This document shows positions 1 to 8,094 of a stretch of DNA of 64,000 nt, in pieces. The position numbers were made by a program, and so were the translations under genes. The stretch covers positions 2,170,001-2,234,000 of the forward strand of contig NZ_CP126738.1 in the NCBI RefSeq assembly GCF_030246865.1, read 5' to 3'. Every line of letters starts with the position of its first letter. Position 1 is the stretch's first letter. Origin of the DNA: Microbacterium sp. zg-B96. Lineage in GTDB: Bacteria > Actinomycetota > Actinomycetes > Actinomycetales > Microbacteriaceae. The notes beneath the pieces were generated by a model. That model had not been told where the DNA came from. It did not search any database and saw only the letters and a list, made by a program, of their open reading frames with translations.

Positions 1-576
1 CTCGTCCTTGAGGTTGAGGATCAAATCCAGCAGGTGGTCGGAGTCCTCGTCGTTGAGCGCTGCGGTCGGCTCGTCGAGGATGAGCAGTTTCACTTCCTTC
101 GACAGCGCCTTGGCGATTTCGACGAGCTGCTGCTTGCCGACGCCGATCTGATTGATCTTGGTCGTCGGGTTGTCCTTCAGACCCACGCGCCCCAGCAGCG
201 TCGCGGCTTCGAAATTCGTCTTGTTCCAGTCGATGAGGCCGCCGGTCTTGCGCTCATTGTTGAGGAAGATGTTCTCGGCGATCGACAGGTAGGGGCTCAG
301 CGCCAGCTCCTGATGGATGATCACGATGCCTTTGGCCTCGCTGTCGCTCAGGCTCTTGAACTGCACTTCTTCGCCGGCGTAGATGATCTCACCTTCGTAC
401 GTGCCGTGCGGATAGACCCCCGACAGCACCTTCATCAGCGTCGACTTGCCCGCGCCGTTCTCACCGCAGATCGCGTGCACTTCGCCGTTTTGCACACTGA
501 AATTGACGTTAGCGAGCGCTTTGACTCCAGGGAACGTCTTGGTGATGCCGCGCATCTCCAGGATGTTGTTCGTCAC
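1..576 (-). CDS. mmsA: Multiple-monosaccharide ABC transporter ATP-binding protein, MmsA/XylG type (3' part missing)
   Basis: Cytoplasmic ATPase of a CUT2 sugar importer, energising uptake of monosaccharides delivered by the adjacent ChvE-like lipoprotein. Only the first about 192 residues are visible; the family has two fused ABC domains of about 500 residues, so the gene runs off the left edge. The visible domain has Walker [10 protein letters not shown], the CUT2-type signature region [15 protein letters not shown] and Walker [12 protein letters not shown]. The GTG start at 574-576 has a GAGGAAGTCGGAG-type ribosome site upstream. It is the third gene of araD-chvE-mmsA; the permease is expected further left. 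Confidence 0.93.
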   Translation of the reverse strand, partial: MTNNILEMRGITKTFPGVKALANVNFSVQNGEVHAICGENGAGKSTLMKVLSGVYPHGTYEGEIIYAGEEVQFKSLSDSEAKGIVIIHQELALSPYLSIAENIFLNNERKTGGLIDWNKTNFEAATLLGRVGLKDNPTTKINQIGVGKQQLVEIAKALSKEVKLLILDEPTAALNDEDSDHLLDLILNLKDE

Positions 577-613
577 GTTCTCCGACTTCCTCGAGGGGTG
601 TGTGATCGGTGGC

Positions 614-651
614 GACGACGGTGGTGGGGCGGGTGCCCCACCACCGTCGTC
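614..651 (-). promoter_or_regulatory. Very stable intergenic hairpin between chvE and mmsA
   Basis: A perfect 17-bp stem (614-630 with 635-651) closes on a GGGT tetraloop. It lies in the 100-nt gap after chvE and before mmsA and has no T-run on the minus strand. In binding-protein transport operons such hairpins protect the upstream message and raise solute-binding protein over ATPase levels. That role is inferred; partial termination is the alternative. Confidence 0.75.
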
Positions 652-676
652 AATCGGTCGGTGGTGAGTCGGACCC

Positions 677-1807
677 TTACAGGCCGAGCTGCTCCGCCTT
701 CCAGTAGCCGGTGTCGACCAGGGCCGACTCGACGTTGTCTGCGACGACCGGCACCGGGCCGAGCAGGTACGACGGCACAACCTTGACACCGTTCTCGTAT
801 GTCGTGGTGTCGTTGACCTCGGGCTCCTCGCCGTTCAGCAGCGCGACGGCCATCGCCGAGGCGACCTTCGCCAGCTCGCGCGTGTCCTTGAAGATCGTCG
901 CGTGCTGCTCGCCGGAGAGGATCGCCTTGACCGAGTCGACCTCGGCGTCCTGGCCGGAGATGGTCGGCCACTCTTCGCCGACCGTGTAGCCGGCGTCGGT
1001 GAGGGCGCCGATGATGCCGCGCGAGATGCCGTCGTAGGGCGAGAGCACCGCGTCGACCTGCGAGCCGTCGGAGTAGTTCGCCGTGATCAGGTTCTCCATG
1101 CGGCTCTGCGCTTCTTCGCCGTCCCAGCGCAGCGTCGCGGCCTGCTCGATGTCGGTCTGGCCCGACTTGACGACCAGCGTCCCGTCCTCGATCAGCGGCT
1201 CGAACACGCTCATGGCACCCTCGAAGAAGAAGAAGGCGTTGTTGTCGTCCAGGGAGCCTGCAAACAGCTCGACGTTGAACGGACCGGCCGGCGCGCCGTC
1301 GGTCGGGTTGCCTTCCAGGTCGGTCAGGCCCAGTCCGTTGAGCACGGACCATGCCTGCTGCTGTCCGACGAGGAAGTTGTCGAACGTCGCGTAGTAGTCG
1401 ACGTTCTCGGTGTCGCGGATGAGGCGGTCGTAGGCGATGACGGGGATGTCGCTGTCTGCCGCGTTCTGCAGCACCTCCGACAGCGTCGTGCCGTCGATCG
1501 AGGCGATGATCAGCGCCTCGGCGCCCTTGGTGATCATGTTCTCGATCTGCGAGACCTGGGTGGGGATGTCGTCCTCTGCGTACTGGAGGTCGACCTCGAA
1601 ACCCTGCTCCTCGAGCGAAGCCTTCACGGCATCGCCGTCCTGGATCCAGCGCTCTGAGCTGCGGGTGGGCATTGCGACGCCGATCAGGCCGCCGTCGCCT
1701 TCTCCGCCTGCGTCACCGCCGCCGCCGCCGCCGCCCGAACATCCAGAGAGAATGAGGGCGCTTGCGGCGAACGTCGCTGCGGCGAAGAAGATCTTCTTGC
1801 TCTTCAC
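677..1807 (-). CDS. chvE: Multiple-monosaccharide ABC transporter substrate-binding lipoprotein (ChvE type)
   Basis: Extracellular lipid-anchored sugar receptor of 376 residues. A signal peptide ends in the lipobox LSGC near residue 23, followed by a glycine-rich linker. The mature part is a periplasmic-binding-protein type 1 fold, with [18 protein letters not shown] near the start and [17 protein letters not shown], features of ChvE/XylF-like receptors for arabinose, xylose, galactose or glucose. GTG start with AAAGGA upstream. It sits 65 nt after araD, which with the LacI repressor suggests L-arabinose as a physiological ligand; specificity is inferred. Confidence 0.93.
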   Translation of the reverse strand: MKSKKIFFAAATFAASALILSGCSGGGGGGGDAGGEGDGGLIGVAMPTRSSERWIQDGDAVKASLEEQGFEVDLQYAEDDIPTQVSQIENMITKGAEALIIASIDGTTLSEVLQNAADSDIPVIAYDRLIRDTENVDYYATFDNFLVGQQQAWSVLNGLGLTDLEGNPTDGAPAGPFNVELFAGSLDDNNAFFFFEGAMSVFEPLIEDGTLVVKSGQTDIEQAATLRWDGEEAQSRMENLITANYSDGSQVDAVLSPYDGISRGIIGALTDAGYTVGEEWPTISGQDAEVDSVKAILSGEQHATIFKDTRELAKVASAMAVALLNGEEPEVNDTTTYENGVKVVPSYLLGPVPVVADNVESALVDTGYWKAEQLGL

Positions 1808-1872
1808 TGTCGTTCCTTTCCAGTGGACTGCACTGTCTTGGTGTTTCGTTGTTGACCGTTTGCCCGGTAGGG

Positions 1873-2613
1873 CTACCGACGGTCGTCGGTGGTCTGGCCG
1901 TACACGTTCTGGTACCGGTCGTAGAGCCGGTCGATCGCATCCTGCGGGATCGGGGAAAGTTGCCCGCCCTGCCGGGCCAGATGCACGGTGCGGGCGACGT
2001 CTTCCACCATCACCGCGGCCTTGACCGCATCCCGCGCCGTCGCCCCGATCGTGAACGGGCCGTGACCCTGCATCAGCACCGCCCGCGACCGGTGCCCGGT
2101 GAGGGTGTCCACGATGCCCCGGCCGATGGAATCATCCCCGATGATCGCGAACGGACCCACCGGCACCTCCCCACCGAACTCATCCGCCATCGCCGTGATG
2201 ACACACGGAATCGCCTCACCGCGCGCGGCCCACGCCGTGGCATACGGCGAATGCGTGTGCACCACCCCACCCACCGCCGGCATGTTCCGGTACACGAACG
2301 CATGCGCCGCGGTATCCGATGACGGTGACCGGTCACTGCCCGGCGTCCCCGCAACCACGGCGCCGTCCAGGTCGCACAGGATCATGTTCTCCGGACCCAG
2401 CTCGTCATACGACACCCCCGACGGCTTGATCACGAACAGATCCGCCCCCGGCACCCGCCCCGACACATTCCCACCCGTCCACACCACCAGCCCGTACCGC
2501 ACCAACTCGGCGTGCAACGCCGCGACCTCCGCCCGCACCCGCGCGACGGCGACCTCGGTCTTGACGCCGGTGACGTAGCGCTGCTTGCGCTCGGCGTCAC
2601 TGCCAATTGCCAC
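1873..2613 (-). CDS. araD: L-ribulose-5-phosphate 4-epimerase
   Basis: Class II aldolase-fold epimerase of 246 residues converting L-ribulose 5-phosphate to D-xylulose 5-phosphate, the last step of L-arabinose catabolism. GGNVSGR and [10 protein letters not shown] form the phosphate-binding region. [12 protein letters not shown] supplies two zinc-binding histidines and MQGHGPF the third. GTG start at 2611-2613 with GAGGGAG upstream. First gene of the araD-chvE-mmsA unit, about 50 nt downstream of a LacI-type operator. araA and araB are not in the window. Confidence 0.93.
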   Translation of the reverse strand: MAIGSDAERKQRYVTGVKTEVAVARVRAEVAALHAELVRYGLVVWTGGNVSGRVPGADLFVIKPSGVSYDELGPENMILCDLDGAVVAGTPGSDRSPSSDTAAHAFVYRNMPAVGGVVHTHSPYATAWAARGEAIPCVITAMADEFGGEVPVGPFAIIGDDSIGRGIVDTLTGHRSRAVLMQGHGPFTIGATARDAVKAAVMVEDVARTVHLARQGGQLSPIPQDAIDRLYDRYQNVYGQTTDDRR

Positions 2614-2662
2614 GGGGGCTCCCTCGCCGGTTCAACGGTGTCCGATGTTGATCGCGACGGCC

Positions 2663-2680
2663 AATGTGACCGTTCACATT
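2663..2680. promoter_or_regulatory. LacI-family operator upstream of araD
   Basis: AATGTGACCGTTCACATT is an inverted repeat with 7-bp arms and a 4-bp spacer. It lies in the araD promoter region and matches the site before the lacI-type gene at 14 of 16 core positions, so both are probably bound by the adjacent regulator. Confidence 0.8.
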
Positions 2681-2749
2681 GGGACGACTATAGCGATGCC
2701 GCGCCGGTGCCTGTCAAGCAGTCGCGGGTCTCGGCTTGGTAACACCGCG

Positions 2750-3769
2750 TCAGACGCGAGCGCGCGCCATAGCAGACGCACGCACGACGAGTTCGGGCAC
2801 CAGCGCGGCGTCCGCGGTCTGCACCGACCCCGCGCTCGCGCCCAGCAGCAGATCCACGCAGCGGCGGCCGAGTTCGGCGAAGTCCTGTCGCACCGTGGTC
2901 AACGGCGGCCAGAAATGTGCCGATTCCGGAATATCGTCGAATCCCACGATGCTGATGTCGCGCGGGACGTCGAGACCCTCGTCGCGGATGGCGTGGATGA
3001 GCCCGAGCGCCATCTGATCGTTGGAGGAGAAGATCGCGGTGAAATCGCGCACCCGCAGCAGCTCTCGGCCGGCGTAGTAGCCGAATTCGGCGCTCCAGTC
3101 GCCCAGGATCGGCGCGGTCGTGGGGATGTCGGCGTCGCTCATCTCCTCGAGGAACCCGCGCATGCGCGCTTCGGCCTCGATCCAGTCCTGCGGACCGGCG
3201 AGGTGGTAGATGTCACGGTGCCCCAGCTCGATGAGATGCCGGGTGGCCAGTCGGGCACCGCCGATCTGGTCGACCGAGAGGGTGTGCCCCGGGTCGAGAT
3301 CAGTCGACTGCAGCGTGACGTAGGGGATGTCAATGCGCTGTGCGGCCAGCGCCCGGATCACCCGCACCTGCGGGGCGATGACGACGAGCCCCTCGATGGA
3401 CTGGGCCATCAGGTGCGACAGCCCCGCCGGGATCGACAGCGGGTCGGATGCCTCGACGTTGGCCGTGGACACCCAGTAGCCCCGCGCGCGGGCGGCCGAC
3501 TCGATCGCGGCGATGGACGAGGCAGGACCGTACTGCGAACTGGTGGCGGCGAGGATGCCGATCGTCTGTGAACGGCTGGTCACCAGGGCCCGCGCGGCCC
3601 GGTTCGGGCTGAACTGCAGATCGGCCATGACCGACAGCACGCGATCGCGGGTCTCGGGCCGGATGCTGGGGTGGTGATTGAGCACGCGGGACACGGTCTG
3701 GTGCGAGACACCCGACAGCCGGGCGACGTCACGGATGCTGGGGCGTCTGCCGCTCGCCTCGTCGGTCAT
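2750..3769 (-). CDS. LacI family transcriptional regulator of the arabinose/monosaccharide operon
   Basis: Cytoplasmic DNA-binding repressor of 339 residues. The N-terminal helix-turn-helix IRDVARLSGVSHQTVSRVLN (about residues 11-30) and hinge FSPNRAARAL precede a sugar-sensing periplasmic-binding-like core. The core ends in ISIVGFDDIPESAHFWPPLTTV, typical of LacI/GalR members. Its own start lies 16 nt from an operator nearly identical to the one before araD, which implies autoregulation and control of araD-chvE-mmsA. The inducer is unknown; arabinose or a relative is likely from context. Confidence 0.92.
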   Translation of the reverse strand: MTDEASGRRPSIRDVARLSGVSHQTVSRVLNHHPSIRPETRDRVLSVMADLQFSPNRAARALVTSRSQTIGILAATSSQYGPASSIAAIESAARARGYWVSTANVEASDPLSIPAGLSHLMAQSIEGLVVIAPQVRVIRALAAQRIDIPYVTLQSTDLDPGHTLSVDQIGGARLATRHLIELGHRDIYHLAGPQDWIEAEARMRGFLEEMSDADIPTTAPILGDWSAEFGYYAGRELLRVRDFTAIFSSNDQMALGLIHAIRDEGLDVPRDISIVGFDDIPESAHFWPPLTTVRQDFAELGRRCVDLLLGASAGSVQTADAALVPELVVRASAMARARV

Positions 3770-3784
3770 CCCCGCCCGCCTCGC

Positions 3785-3800
3785 ATGTGCACGTTCACAT
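3785..3800. promoter_or_regulatory. LacI-family operator before the regulator gene
   Basis: ATGTGCACGTTCACAT, 16 nt upstream of the LacI-type start codon. It shares 14 of 16 bases with the core at 2664-2679 (ATGTGACCGTTCACAT). Probable autoregulatory site. Confidence 0.75.
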
Positions 3801-3873
3801 CAATCCGTCCCATTATGGGGGCTCACCCCGCGCGACGCGAGCATTCGCACGTGGGCACGACACACCCCCGGCC

Positions 3874-3879
3874 TAAACT
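3874..3879 (+). promoter_or_regulatory. Leaderless -10 box TAAACT
   Basis: TAAACT ends 6 nt before the ATG at 3886, the spacing of leaderless actinobacterial promoters. Confidence 0.6.
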
Positions 3880-3885
3880 TCCGGC

Positions 3886-4428
3886 ATGTCGGATCTCGGA
3901 CGCTTCCTGCCGCTGAGCCAGCGCAAGCCCGGTGACGAGTCGGCCGTCACCAGCGACCGCCGCGCCCAGACCGCCGACGTCATCGTCGCGGCGGCGGGCG
4001 TGATCGCCGCCGCACCGCCGCAGCAGGCGTCCACCCTCGCCCGTGACTTCCTCACCGAGGCGAGGCTGCGCGAGGATGCCACACCCGACGAACCGGGCCT
4101 TCTCGCCCTCGCCGCGCGGGTACGCGACGGCCGCCGCCGCGGCATCCGCTCACTGGCGCACACCGTCCGCGCCTACCTGCTGCTCACCGGCCGCACCGGC
4201 AGCGCGCCACATGTGCCGCCGCAGGTCACCGGCGCTGTCGCGCTCTACGCCGCAACGACAGCGCCGCTCCCGCGCCGCGCGGTCGTCGCCGGTCACACCG
4301 TGCGAGCCACCGACGACGGGTGGGAGTTCGGCCGCGGCCCCGTGCTCGAAGGCACCGGCATCCAGATCGCCGCGTTCCTGCTGGCCGTCTCGGAGGTGCC
4401 GCCCCGCACGCCGGGACGCAACACGTGA
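3886..4428 (+). CDS. Hypothetical protein, 180 residues
   Basis: I recognise no family. The protein is alanine- and arginine-rich, lacks a signal peptide or convincing membrane helix, and is probably soluble. A helical N-terminal two-thirds (DVIVAAAGVIAAAP, RRGIRSLAHTVRAYLLLTG) is followed by a short beta-rich stretch around PRRAVVAGHTVRATDDGWEF. The start is supported by the leaderless TAAACT box 6 nt upstream and by high-GC codon usage. It lies 53 nt before the MocA-type oxidoreductase but that gene has its own promoter box, so a shared function is not implied. Confidence 0.7.
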   Translation: MSDLGRFLPLSQRKPGDESAVTSDRRAQTADVIVAAAGVIAAAPPQQASTLARDFLTEARLREDATPDEPGLLALAARVRDGRRRGIRSLAHTVRAYLLLTGRTGSAPHVPPQVTGAVALYAATTAPLPRRAVVAGHTVRATDDGWEFGRGPVLEGTGIQIAAFLLAVSEVPPRTPGRNT

Positions 4429-4469
4429 GAGATGCCACGCGTCGAGCCTGGCTGCGGGGCCGCGCCGGG

Positions 4470-4475
4470 TACGCT
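4470..4475 (+). promoter_or_regulatory. Leaderless -10 box TACGCT
   Basis: TACGCT ends 6 nt before the ATG at 4482, giving an essentially leaderless message for the oxidoreductase. Confidence 0.6.
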
Positions 4476-4481
4476 CGAAGG

Positions 4482-5465
4482 ATGACCGGACTTCGCTGGG
4501 GGATCCTCGCCACGGGCGGCATCGCCCACGCTTTCACAAGTGACCTGCGCACCGCGGGTTTGACCGTCGCCGCCGTCGGCTCGCGCACCGCTGCGTCGGC
4601 GCAGCGCTTCGCCGACGAGTTCGCGATCCCTCGCGCGCACGGGTCGTACGAGGAGCTCGCCGCCGACCCCGACGTGGACATCGTCTACATCGCGACCCCG
4701 CACCCGGCCCACGCCGACAACGCCATCGCGATGCTCGAAGCGGGCAAGCACGTGCTCGTCGAGAAGCCGTTCACCCTCACCGCCGCCGAGGCCGCTGCCG
4801 TGCGCGACGTCGCCCGCCGCACCGGCCTGCTGGCGATGGAGGCGATGTGGACGCGCTACCTGCCGCACATGGTGCGCATCCGCGAGCTCATCGCCGGCGG
4901 CGCACTGGGCGAGGTGCGCACCGTCTTCGCCGACCACACGCAGAAGATCTCCACCGACCCGACGCACCGGCTCAACGCCATCGAACTGGGCGGCGGCGCG
5001 CTGCTGGATCTGGGGATCTATCCGATCTCGTTCGCCTGGGACGTCCTGGGCGCCCCGACGTCGGTGCGCGCGGTCGCGCGCCTGATCGACACCGGGGCGG
5101 ATGCCGAGGTCGCCACGGTCATGACCCACGGCACCGGCGCCGTCTCGACCACCGTGTCGTCCTCGCGCGGCGCGGGGCCCAACACCGCCCACGTGGTCGG
5201 CACCGAGGCGCGCATCGACATCGACCGCACCTGGTACGCCCCCACCACCTTCCGCCTGACCGCCCCCGACGGCACCGTGCTCGAGGAGTACACCTCCGAG
5301 GTCGACGGGCGCGGGATGCAGTACCAGGCGCTTGCAGCCGAACGCCTCATCGCCGCCGGCCGAGTCGACAGCGACGAACTGCCCCTCGACGAGAGCGTCG
5401 CGATCATGGGCACCCTCGACGACATCCGCGCGCAGATCGGCGTGCACTACCCCCAGGAGGCATGA
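4482..5465 (+). CDS. Gfo/Idh/MocA family NAD(P)-dependent oxidoreductase
   Basis: Soluble 327-residue oxidoreductase; family members oxidise or reduce sugars, inositols and related polyols. The N-terminal Rossmann fold shows RWGILATGGIAHAF and VAAVGSRT. The family motif HVLVEKPFTL follows near residue 95, and the C-terminal substrate domain contains HRLNAIELGGGALLDLGIYP with a likely catalytic histidine. ATG chosen for the Rossmann start and the -10 box 6 nt upstream; longer reading frames to the left are not supported. Its stop lies next to the NYN-LOTUS gene start, suggesting cotranscription. Substrate unknown. Confidence 0.9.
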   Translation: MTGLRWGILATGGIAHAFTSDLRTAGLTVAAVGSRTAASAQRFADEFAIPRAHGSYEELAADPDVDIVYIATPHPAHADNAIAMLEAGKHVLVEKPFTLTAAEAAAVRDVARRTGLLAMEAMWTRYLPHMVRIRELIAGGALGEVRTVFADHTQKISTDPTHRLNAIELGGGALLDLGIYPISFAWDVLGAPTSVRAVARLIDTGADAEVATVMTHGTGAVSTTVSSSRGAGPNTAHVVGTEARIDIDRTWYAPTTFRLTAPDGTVLEEYTSEVDGRGMQYQALAAERLIAAGRVDSDELPLDESVAIMGTLDDIRAQIGVHYPQEA

Positions 5466-5467
5466 GC

Positions 5468-6334
5468 ATGGCCGACCCTCAGCCGGCACGCGTCGCGGTC
5501 TATCTCGACTTCGACAACATCGTCATGAGCTGGTACGACCGGGTGCACGGCCGCAACGCGTACTCCCGGGACCGCCAGAAGATCGCCGCCGACGCCTCCG
5601 AGCCCGAAGTGGCCGGGCGCCTCGCCGCGGCGACCATCGACGTCGGCGCGATCATCGACTATGCGGCATCCTTCGGCACGCTCGTTCTCACCCGCGCCTA
5701 CGCCGACTGGTCGATGCCGGTCAACGCCGAGTACCGCGCCCAGCTGGTCGCCCGCGCCGTCGATCTCGTGCAGCTGTTCCCCGCCGCCGCGTATGCGAAG
5801 AACGGCGCCGACATCCGCCTCGCAGTGGACGTCGTGGAGGACATGTTCCGCCTGCCCGACCTGACCCACGTGGTCATCGTCGGCGGCGACAGCGACTACG
5901 TGCCGCTCGCGCAGCGCTGCAAGCGCCTCGGCCGGGTCGTGGTGGGTGTGGGCGTGGCCGGATCCACCGCGAAGTCCCTCGCTGCCGCATGCGACCAGTT
6001 CGACTCCTACGACTCGCTCCCGGGCGTCTCCCGCCCGGACCCGACGGAGAAGAAGGACTCCACGCCGGCACGGTCCCGCGCGCGCAAGCGCGTGGTGGAC
6101 CCGGCGACCGAGCTGCTCGAACGTGCGCTGCGCCTGGAGGGCGTGCGCACCGACGACGAGTGGGTCAACGCGTCGGCGGTCAAGGACCTCATGCGGCGCA
6201 TGGACCCGTCGTTCAGCGAGAAGGAGCTCGGCCACAAGTCGTTCACCGACTTCCTGCGCGAGTACCCGGCCGTGGTCGAACTGCGCGAAGAGGGCAACAC
6301 CCGTCAGGTGCGCTTCCACCCCGACGCGCGCTGA
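5468..6334 (+). CDS. NYN domain ribonuclease-like protein with C-terminal LOTUS/OST-HTH domain
   Basis: About 288 residues. The N-terminal NYN (PIN-like) domain has acidic metal-site motifs: VYLDFDNIVMSW, the TRAYADW region, and VVIVGGDSDYVPLAQRCK. A basic linker (SRARKRVVDP) leads to a C-terminal LOTUS/OST-HTH domain, ending in SFTDFLREYPAVVELREEG. NYN proteins are predicted or known RNases and LOTUS modules bind RNA, so RNA turnover is likely. The ATG at 5468 lies 7 nt after AGGAGG (5455-5460); an ATG at 5462 overlaps the previous stop but is too close to that site. Its 3' end overlaps the opposing DoxX gene by 31 nt. Confidence 0.88.
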   Translation: MADPQPARVAVYLDFDNIVMSWYDRVHGRNAYSRDRQKIAADASEPEVAGRLAAATIDVGAIIDYAASFGTLVLTRAYADWSMPVNAEYRAQLVARAVDLVQLFPAAAYAKNGADIRLAVDVVEDMFRLPDLTHVVIVGGDSDYVPLAQRCKRLGRVVVGVGVAGSTAKSLAAACDQFDSYDSLPGVSRPDPTEKKDSTPARSRARKRVVDPATELLERALRLEGVRTDDEWVNASAVKDLMRRMDPSFSEKELGHKSFTDFLREYPAVVELREEGNTRQVRFHPDAR

Positions 6335-6729
6335 CGCGACCCCGGGCAAGCGGGGGACGTCGACCACAGCGCCCAGGCGACCAGCAACGGCTGGAAGAAC
6401 AGCCGCACGAGGCGCTTCTGGTCGGTGTCGAGCCCGAAGCCGTCACGGTGCTGGGTGTACTGGGCGATGTTGCCGGGGAAGACGGCGACGAAGAACGCCG
6501 CGAGGGCGGCGCCGATGCGGCGCCGTTCCTCGGGCAGCGCGATGAGCGCCGCCCCGAACGCGGCTTCGACGACCCCGGATGCCACGACCACGCCGTCCTT
6601 GTCGATGGGGACCGTCTCGGTGATCCAGTCGGGCACCTGGGCCTGGAACTCCCGGCGGGCCCAGAACAGGTGGCTCAGGCCGGCGAAGAGCATGAAGGCG
6701 GCCAGCAGCCAGCGCGCGACGGTTTTCAT
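6304..6729 (-). CDS. DoxX-like small membrane protein
   Basis: 141-residue integral membrane protein with about four hydrophobic helices. It begins VARWLLAAFMLFAGLSHLFW and contains AAFGAALIAL and IGAALAAFFVAVFPGNIAQYTQ, as in DoxX/DUF4267-like proteins. The physiological role is not established; redox-linked membrane functions have been proposed for the family. The last about 20 residues, which overlap the opposing NYN gene tail to tail, are low-complexity and may not be conserved. Confidence 0.82.
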   Translation of the reverse strand: MKTVARWLLAAFMLFAGLSHLFWARREFQAQVPDWITETVPIDKDGVVVASGVVEAAFGAALIALPEERRRIGAALAAFFVAVFPGNIAQYTQHRDGFGLDTDQKRLVRLFFQPLLVAWALWSTSPACPGSRQRASGWKRT

Positions 6730-6786
6730 GGGGGGCAGTCAACTCCACCCCGGCGGGGGCGTCGACGGGTTGACAGGGCACGAGGT

Positions 6787-6792
6787 TAGGCT
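6787..6792 (+). promoter_or_regulatory. Leaderless -10 box TAGGCT
   Basis: TAGGCT ends 6 nt before the GTG start at 6799 of the DUF4921 gene. Confidence 0.6.
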
Positions 6793-6798
6793 GATGGC

Positions 6799-8094
6799 GT
6801 GAGCGATGCCAGGCAACGCCCTCCCCTGCAGCGGATGCCGGACGGCACGGTCAAACAGGTCGGTCCGCTGACCGGTACTCGCGTGTGGACCGTCCCCGGC
6901 CGCGCCGGGCGGCCCCTGTTCACCCCGCGTGAGGACGTCGTGGAACTGGCCCCCGGCCAGGAACGACGACTGTGCGCGTTCTGCGAGGACCGGTACCTGG
7001 AGACCACGCCCGAGAAGGTGCGCCTGGTCTGGCCCGACTTCCAGCAGCTGCGGCGCATCCCGGCCCGGGAGCTGTCCGACACCGTCGCGGAGTTCCGCCG
7101 CTTCGGCAACCTGTTCGAGATCGTCTCGGCCGAGTACTGGCGCGAGAACCACGGGTTCCGCCAGCCCACGCAGGTCGTGCAGTGGGCGCAGGACTACCTG
7201 GCCGACCCCGTCGGACGGCAGCATCTGGAGTACCTCGCGGCGATCCGCGCGCGGGCCTCTGGCACGCCGCAGAGCCTGGAAGAGGCGGCGCTGGATCTGG
7301 TCGGCGGGTCGCACGACGTCATCGTGGCGCGCCGTCACGTCACCGACGGCGCGCGGACCGACGACGAACTGGCATCCTCGGGGCTGCTCACACCCGACGA
7401 GCACGCCGTCTACATCGCCTTCACGGTGCAGTCGCTGCAGGAGATCCTCCGGGCCCAGCCGAACGCCGCGTACGTCGCCGTCTTCCAGAACTGGCTTCGC
7501 GCCGCCGGCGCCTCGTTCGAGCATCTGCACAAGCAGCTGGTCGCGATCGACGAACCCGGCCCGCAGCTGGACCACGAGCTGCGGATGCTGTCGGCCGATC
7601 ACGGCCTGTACCAGCACGCGATCGCCGACATGTCGGTGCAGGAAGGGCTCGTCGTGGCCGCGACCGACGGTGCCGTGGCGTTCGCCGGCGTCGGGCACCG
7701 GTACCCGGCGTTCGAGGTGTACTCCACCTCCCCCGCGAACCTCCCCCACGAGCACACGGGCGCCGAGGTGCGGGCGATGTCCGACCTGGTGCACGCGCTG
7801 CACGCCGCGACCGGGCCGCACGTGCCGACCAATGAGGAGTGGCACTACCGGCCGCCGGGGGCGCCGTGGCCCATGCCGTGGCGGGTCGTGCTGAAATGGC
7901 GCACCTCCAACCCGGCCGGGTTCGAGGGCGGCACCAAGATCTACGTCAACACGATCGACCCGTGGGAGCTGCGCCGACGCACCGTCGCGCAGCTGCAGCA
8001 GTTGCGCGACGCGGGCCGCATCGCCGACGGCATCCGCATCGGTGACGAATGCACCCCCGCGGACAGCCGCCTGCACTACGCCGAGGACGCATGA
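6799..8094 (+). CDS. DUF4921 family protein, GalT/HIT-like fold
   Basis: 431-residue soluble protein. A cysteine pair, LCAFCEDRYLETTPEK, recalls the zinc site of galactose-1-phosphate uridylyltransferases. ASFEHLHKQLVAI resembles the GalT/HIT catalytic histidine segment, and VGHRYPAFEVYSTSP occurs later. By resemblance it may be a nucleotidyl transferase or phosphorylase; substrate unknown. GTG start with a leaderless promoter box. Its stop overlaps the start of the methyltransferase gene (ATGA at 8091-8094), so the two are translationally coupled. Confidence 0.75.
   Translation: MSDARQRPPLQRMPDGTVKQVGPLTGTRVWTVPGRAGRPLFTPREDVVELAPGQERRLCAFCEDRYLETTPEKVRLVWPDFQQLRRIPARELSDTVAEFRRFGNLFEIVSAEYWRENHGFRQPTQVVQWAQDYLADPVGRQHLEYLAAIRARASGTPQSLEEAALDLVGGSHDVIVARRHVTDGARTDDELASSGLLTPDEHAVYIAFTVQSLQEILRAQPNAAYVAVFQNWLRAAGASFEHLHKQLVAIDEPGPQLDHELRMLSADHGLYQHAIADMSVQEGLVVAATDGAVAFAGVGHRYPAFEVYSTSPANLPHEHTGAEVRAMSDLVHALHAATGPHVPTNEEWHYRPPGAPWPMPWRVVLKWRTSNPAGFEGGTKIYVNTIDPWELRRRTVAQLQQLRDAGRIADGIRIGDECTPADSRLHYAEDA

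Noticed and set aside
5462..5464. ATGA overlap start for the NYN-LOTUS gene
   Set aside because: AGGAGG ends only 1 nt before this ATG; the ATG at 5468 has proper spacing.
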